Positions 59,996 to 64,000 of a DNA stretch of 64,000 bases are shown piece by piece. Both the position numbers and the translations under genes were made by a program. Location: positions 124,001-188,000 of the forward strand of contig CABJBK010000003.1 in assembly GCA_902363825.1 (NCBI GenBank). Reading direction: 5' to 3'. The stretch is from Lachnospiraceae bacterium (GTDB lineage: Bacteria > Bacillota > Clostridia > Lachnospirales > Lachnospiraceae). Under the pieces are notes generated by a model. It ran no database searches. It had not been told where the DNA came from and saw only the letters and a program-made list of their open reading frames with translations. How positions within the stretch are numbered: position 1 is the stretch's first letter; every line of letters starts with the position of its first letter.

Positions 59996-60730
59996 ATGCT
60001 GGAAATTGCTGTTTGTGATGACGATATAGCAGATCTTGAGTGTGCAGTGAATATGCTGCATAAGATTTTTACAAGTCAAAAGATTGCTTATCATATAGAG
60101 AAATTTATGTCTGCAAATCAAATGCTTGAAAATATCAGTCGTATTGATATCGGAATTTTAGATATTTCGATGGAAGAACTGAATGGTATTAAACTGGGGA
60201 GAAAATTGAAAGAAAAATTTCCAGATGTGAAATTAGTGTATATTACGAGTTATGAAGAATATTGTATGCAGGTCATTAACGAAGTTCATGCATTTTCATT
60301 TCTATGTAAACCATTGGAATATGATAAACTGGAATTGCAGATATTGGAACTTCTGAATCAACTGCCGGATGCCATAGTAGAAAAGAATTTTTATAAAGTG
60401 ACTGACAGCAATGGAAAAGAGTATCTGTCGATCAAACTGAAACTGAGGGATATTTTATATTTTGAATACATAAAAAGATCCAGAAAAGTACTGATAGCAT
60501 TGTCTGATATTACATATGAGTATGATTGTATCTTTGAAAAACTGGTTGAAGAACTGCAACCATATGATTTTGTTGTGAATTGTAGAGGAAATCTGGTTAA
60601 TTTAAGGCATATTGAAAAAATAAAGGGCTTTATTATTTATATGGATAATGGAAAAGAACTTCAGATTGCACAAAGGAGAAGCAACGATTTTAGAGAAGAA
60701 GTAAATAAATTTTTGCAGAGAAATTCATAG
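59996..60730 (+). CDS. AgrA-like LytTR response regulator, copy 2
   Basis: 244 aa from ATG 59996. Receiver and LytTR domains as in copy 1, with Asp56 kept. Changes cluster in the receiver and linker (for example positions 5, 11, 19, 36, 38, 49 and 70), while the LytTR domain is almost unchanged, so both regulators should bind the same DNA boxes but may pair with different kinases. Confidence 0.9.
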   Translation: MLEIAVCDDDIADLECAVNMLHKIFTSQKIAYHIEKFMSANQMLENISRIDIGILDISMEELNGIKLGRKLKEKFPDVKLVYITSYEEYCMQVINEVHAFSFLCKPLEYDKLELQILELLNQLPDAIVEKNFYKVTDSNGKEYLSIKLKLRDILYFEYIKRSRKVLIALSDITYEYDCIFEKLVEELQPYDFVVNCRGNLVNLRHIEKIKGFIIYMDNGKELQIAQRRSNDFREEVNKFLQRNS

Positions 60731-60738
60731 GAGGAAAA

Positions 60739-62031
60739 ATGAATACGATTTTACTGGTATTATGTAATGCACTTTCATGTTTTATAATAAGTACGATATT
60801 ATTTCAGTTTATGAATGGAAAGTATAAAAAGAGTAGTCGAAATAGATATGTATATATTGTGATTGAGACTACCACAGTAATATTTACATTCTGTATAAAT
60901 ATGCTCAATCATTCCATATTAAATCTAGTAGTCTGGGGCGTTTTGACGGGGATTATAGTATATGTTCTGTATTATGAGGATATAGATAAACCCTTAAGAC
61001 GTATTATTGAATGTGAAGCATTAGTATTTTGTATGTCTGTCTGTGAATCATTGGGAGTGATTCTTTTACAATGCATTTTGCAAGCCGCAGATATAAAAAA
61101 TGTGAATGAAACGATGCTTTATTGCCTTGAGGTAACATTTTCAAAGGTGATACTTATTTTTTTGTATTACACATTCATAAACAGGTTTGTGAAAAAAAGT
61201 GATGTCCCTTATTCAAAGACACGGTACATCATGTATGGAATTATACTTCTATACAGTCTGATTAACATGAGTGTAATTGTAGAGAATTTTAAAAATGGAG
61301 AAGAAAATTATTTGTGTGCAGTCAACATGGGATGTATTGTTCTGGCAGATTTATACCTTTTATATTTTGTAAAAATGGCAGATGAAAAGAACTATTACGA
61401 AAAGCAGTTGATCGCATTAGAGCAGCAGGCAAAGGTACAATACGAATACTATTTGACCCAGGCAAAAAAGTATGATCAAACCATTCAGATATTACATGAT
61501 GTAAATAAGCATATTAAAGCAATCGAAGGGTTATATGGTGCAGAGCAGGGGAATACGGCAGGAGAATATGCAGCGGAAATCAGAGAACTGTTAAAGCCGC
61601 TCATTCCGGTTCAATACACAGAAAATCCAATATTAAACATTCTTCTTACCGATAAAGAATCCGTTATGAAGGAAAAAGGTATTTCAGTAACCATAAAGGT
61701 GGATAATGTGAATCTGAATTTCCTTGCACCAATCGACATTACAACTATTTTTGGAAATTTATTAGATAATGCGATTGAGGCTGCAGAGAAGCTTGAAGGC
61801 GGGAAATATATTTCGATTAAGATTGGCTCATACCATAAAATGATAGCTGCCAGCATCGAAAATAACTGCGGAGAGGTAAAGTGGAAAAATGGTTTTCCGG
61901 TATCAGCGAAAGGAAAAGGCGGTGGAATAGGACTGCTGAATGTTCAGAGCAGTGTAAAAAAATATGATGGAAATTTAATATTGAAAAGTGATGGAAATAA
62001 ATTTATTGCTGAGTTATTCCTCAATTCATAA
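60739..62031 (+). CDS. AgrC-like GHKL sensor histidine kinase, copy 2
   Basis: 430 aa, same plan as copy 1. Scattered substitutions lie in the first 250 residues (membrane sensor), such as ETTTVIFTFCINM against ETVTVIFTTCINM; the catalytic part is nearly identical, with GKGGGIGLL in the G box. Sensor divergence with a fixed output part would allow recognition of different signals. Confidence 0.88.
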   Translation: MNTILLVLCNALSCFIISTILFQFMNGKYKKSSRNRYVYIVIETTTVIFTFCINMLNHSILNLVVWGVLTGIIVYVLYYEDIDKPLRRIIECEALVFCMSVCESLGVILLQCILQAADIKNVNETMLYCLEVTFSKVILIFLYYTFINRFVKKSDVPYSKTRYIMYGIILLYSLINMSVIVENFKNGEENYLCAVNMGCIVLADLYLLYFVKMADEKNYYEKQLIALEQQAKVQYEYYLTQAKKYDQTIQILHDVNKHIKAIEGLYGAEQGNTAGEYAAEIRELLKPLIPVQYTENPILNILLTDKESVMKEKGISVTIKVDNVNLNFLAPIDITTIFGNLLDNAIEAAEKLEGGKYISIKIGSYHKMIAASIENNCGEVKWKNGFPVSAKGKGGGIGLLNVQSSVKKYDGNLILKSDGNKFIAELFLNS

Positions 62032-62032
62032 A

Positions 62033-62054
62033 AAGAGCATTCGTGCTCTTTTTT
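62033..62054 (+). terminator. Intrinsic terminator unique to copy 2
   Basis: AAGAGCA (62033-62039) pairs with TGCTCTT (62044-62050) across a TTCG loop, followed by T residues. It lies directly after the kinase stop and before the LytTR boxes. The same place in copy 1 lacks these 28 nt, so only copy 1 allows read-through into the cargo. Confidence 0.88.
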
Positions 62055-62063
62055 GGTAAAAAG

Positions 62064-62103
62064 TCTTACTTCGTGCAAAAAAATCGTACTTGGTGCAGAA
62101 AAG
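62064..62103 (+). promoter_or_regulatory. LytTR-type direct repeats, site 3
   Basis: Same two 20-bp units as at 57016, beginning at 62064 and 62084, followed by identical sequence to the start of the truncated gene. Confidence 0.7.
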
Positions 62104-62191
62104 GTAAAATATTAGAAGTGGGTTGTCGATAGAAAAAGAAAAATAAAGCGGATGATAGATATAAAAAATTTAATGATGGGAGGTTTCGATT

Positions 62192-62368
62192 ATGTCAAGA
62201 ATTACGGACTACGGTTTTTTATTTCAAACGACATTTGGAACATCAAAAACAAATTTAGTCAACAATATTCAGTTGTCCCAAATGAACAGCAGTTCTGTAC
62301 AGAAACAATTAAAAGCAGCAGGGATTGACACAAACAGTAAAAAGTATAAAGCAGCCCTGAGTGAGTAG
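62192..62368 (+). pseudogene. Truncated DUF3879-like gene (first 58 codons)
   Basis: Starts with the same MSRITDYGFLFQ and stays identical to the protein at 57144 for 58 residues, then meets TAG at 62366-62368, where the sequence stops resembling copy 1. It may still be translated as a short peptide. It marks the recombination point between the common head and variable cargo. Confidence 0.85.
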
Positions 62369-62411
62369 ATTCCGAATGACAGAGGAATGAAAATAATTGG
62401 AGGAAACGAAA

Positions 62412-62996
62412 ATGAGTATAGCAGGAATTAACGGTTATAATTATTCAAATTATTATACAGGAACAAAAAGAAACACTGCGAAAGCGAACGGTATGAATTC
62501 CGGTTTGTTATCAAATGTAAGCAGTACATCTTCTAATATTACATTACATATGTCGGGAACAGAAGATAGTGGAAATGCATTAACAGCAGTAGGATTTCCG
62601 GATGGCAGTAGTGCATCTGTATATAAATCAGATGCATATGATTCGGCAAACCCAGAATACAGGGTAAGATATTGGGACAAAGAAGGAAATTACACAGATA
62701 CAAATGTACAGATAAATGATGTTGATCCAAGAAATGCAAGTTATTTGGAAATGCTTGCATATACAACATATAGTGATGTAGAAGGCTTTACGAAAAATGC
62801 TTTTGGAGATTTCATGAATGCGGCTGGTGGTGTGAATGGCAACATCACTTATGATTCTGACAGCATAAATGAAAAGAAAGACTATATGAGCATGATTAAA
62901 GAATTTATGCAGTTACAATATGATTCGAACAACTTATCAGGTTATCTGTCATATAAGGAATTGTATGATTACATAAATGACAGAACAGAGAGGTGA
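62412..62996 (+). CDS. Hypothetical protein of cassette 2 (DUF6033-like)
   Basis: 194 aa from ATG 62412 (GGAGG at 62399). Starts MSIAGINGYNYSNYYTG and is rich in Asn, Ser, Thr and Tyr, with no signal peptide and no membrane helix. Similar N-termini are seen in DUF6033-type proteins of Lachnospiraceae, without known function. It replaces the cargo of cassette 1. Confidence 0.55.
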   Translation: MSIAGINGYNYSNYYTGTKRNTAKANGMNSGLLSNVSSTSSNITLHMSGTEDSGNALTAVGFPDGSSASVYKSDAYDSANPEYRVRYWDKEGNYTDTNVQINDVDPRNASYLEMLAYTTYSDVEGFTKNAFGDFMNAAGGVNGNITYDSDSINEKKDYMSMIKEFMQLQYDSNNLSGYLSYKELYDYINDRTER

Positions 62997-63005
62997 TTCA
63001 ATTAA

Positions 63006-63593
63006 ATGGAAATATCAAATAATTATAGCACAGCAAAAGTGTGGAACACATCGAATAAAAATGTTTCTAAATCTTCTAAAAAAAACAAATGGAAATTAAC
63101 GGATTCTTTAAAAGAGAAGATTGTTGATCTGGCAAAAAAAGATGCACAGGACAATGTATATATGGGAAATGCATTTATGAATTTGAGAAAGACGGAAGTA
63201 AGCAAAGTAGCCCCGAATAGAGCTGCTTTAATTGGAAAGTTTAGTCAATCAATGAATTCAGGTAATATGTCAGCAATGAAAGAAGTTGAGGAAGCAGACA
63301 AAAAATGGCTCTGTATGCTGTTTGGAATACCTTATGAGGCAAAATATCAGGGAACAGGGACAGGCTCGGCAATTCATGTATACAATGAAGAGGGCGAAGA
63401 AGTTTTGACCTATACAGGGGGAGTAGGCTGGCAGGAAAAAGAAACAAAAGCAGAGTCACAGGTTCATTCAGCATTAAAAATGACATATTATGAGGCATTT
63501 AGTGAGGCGAGAAAAGCATTAAATAGTGAAGAAAAGACTGGTAGTGTAGGTGAAAACATAATATTGCAAGATAATTTTGATATGAAGGCATGA
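63006..63593 (+). CDS. Hypothetical protein of cassette 2
   Basis: 195 aa, starts MEISNNYSTAKVWN, polar and Lys-rich at first, then DSLKEKIVDLAKKDAQDN and a Gly-rich part (GTGTGSAIHVYNEEGEEVL). No family recognised. Ten bases after the previous gene, so co-transcribed. Confidence 0.55.
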   Translation: MEISNNYSTAKVWNTSNKNVSKSSKKNKWKLTDSLKEKIVDLAKKDAQDNVYMGNAFMNLRKTEVSKVAPNRAALIGKFSQSMNSGNMSAMKEVEEADKKWLCMLFGIPYEAKYQGTGTGSAIHVYNEEGEEVLTYTGGVGWQEKETKAESQVHSALKMTYYEAFSEARKALNSEEKTGSVGENIILQDNFDMKA

Positions 63594-63955
63594 AGTATGC
63601 AATTAAAATAAGGTCTATAATTTGGAGGAAAATATCTATATATTCCGTTCAAGGCTTACCGGTAGGATCAAATAATGTTGGCTTTGATGTTATTGGAGCG
63701 TCACCGGAAGAATGTTACGGTTATGCAGGTCCAGTAGGAAAGAGTGGATCAGAAACAACGAATGACGGAGAATCTTGGTGGGAGAAGCGCCACGAAAGAA
63801 TGGAAGAACTTATGAAAGAACAGGAAGAGGAAGCAGTAAAAAGAGCACAGGCAAGACGAAAAGCTGTACAAAACGAATATCTAAATAGCCAGTTGGCGGC
63901 GGCAGCATATGAGAAAAGCAGTATTATTTTACCAGATAATCCTGTTATACAGTAG
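63590..63955 (+). CDS. Hypothetical charged protein of cassette 2
   Basis: 121 aa, start overlapping the preceding stop by 4 bases (ATGA). The middle (GFDVIGASPEECYGYAGPVG) is followed by a long helical, Glu/Arg-rich end (KRHERMEELMKEQEEEAVKR), probably coiled coil. No family recognised. The last 45 bases of the window hold nothing recognisable. Confidence 0.5.
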   Translation: MKYAIKIRSIIWRKISIYSVQGLPVGSNNVGFDVIGASPEECYGYAGPVGKSGSETTNDGESWWEKRHERMEELMKEQEEEAVKRAQARRKAVQNEYLNSQLAAAAYEKSSIILPDNPVIQ

Positions 63956-64000
63956 GCTCATCTTTTGACAGGAAAGCATAAGAATGCAGGTAAGATATTT

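Larger units (their letters stand above)
59945..62365 (+). repeat. Tandem duplication, copy 2
   Basis: Second copy of the block at 54925-57317. It ends exactly within the DUF3879-like coding sequence; after codon 58 the sequence becomes unrelated. Confidence 0.9.

Noticed and set aside
54925..62365. Duplication interpreted as an insertion sequence or transposon
   Set aside because: No transposase and no terminal inverted repeats or target duplication flank the copies.

Overview
The window looks like a chromosomal segment of a Firmicute, most likely a Lachnospiraceae gut bacterium. It has strong AGGAGG ribosome-binding sites, maltodextrin uptake plus a secreted GH13 amylase, dense Firmicute gene packing, and protein families typical of Clostridia. 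No species marker is present, so the genus is left open.

Region 1 (1-13.7 kb) is ordinary chromosome: a maltose-type ABC permease pair (malF/malG-like), a secreted alpha-amylase, a three-gene tRNA cluster (Phe-GAA, Gly-TCC, Gly-GCC), a glycosyltransferase gene broken by an in-frame amber codon, an EamA exporter, an RlmI-like rRNA methyltransferase, a decayed fic gene, a sodium:neurotransmitter-symporter family transporter, a GNAT acetyltransferase, CorA and a RumA/RlmD-type 23S rRNA uracil methyltransferase. The 3' end of rum-type genes is a known insertion site for conjugative elements in streptococci, and the accessory DNA here starts immediately after it.

Region 2 (about 13.7-54.2 kb) is a conjugative element, probably an ICE. 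It carries a MobP-type relaxase fused to Sel1 repeats, a VirD4 coupling protein, VirB4, VirB6-like and VirB3/PrgI-like proteins, an NlpC/P60 hydrolase and a DUF3991/TOPRIM protein. It also carries a nearly complete Tad-type pilus set (CpaB, CpaE, CpaF, two TadB/C proteins, pilin-like proteins, an A24 prepilin peptidase). Accessory genes include an ArdA-like antirestriction protein, two SpoVG-like proteins, three orphan DNA methyltransferases, three toxin-antitoxin pairs (XRE/HipA, MntA/HepT, VapB-like/PIN), an amidoligase with a gamma-glutamylcyclotransferase, and a large protein with a PD-(D/E)XK-like motif. No integrase is visible, so the element probably continues past the right edge, is immobilised, or uses a recombinase outside the window. 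Many accessory but not structural proteins of this element end in a similar Gln/Glu-rich tail finishing in G-M-x-M-x-M. I consider this the most intriguing signal in the window.

Region 3 (about 54.2-64 kb) is AT-rich. It holds two tandem, closely related cassettes of an AgrA-like LytTR response regulator and an AgrC-like GHKL histidine kinase. Each is followed by a pair of 20-bp-spaced direct repeats that look like LytTR binding sites, then by the start of a DUF3879-like gene. In the first cassette that gene is full length and is followed by a frameshifted secreted peptide gene and a large protein. In the second it is cut at codon 58 and replaced by three other small proteins. This suggests a quorum-sensing-like regulator with exchangeable cargo. 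Whether region 3 belongs to the element cannot be decided from the window.
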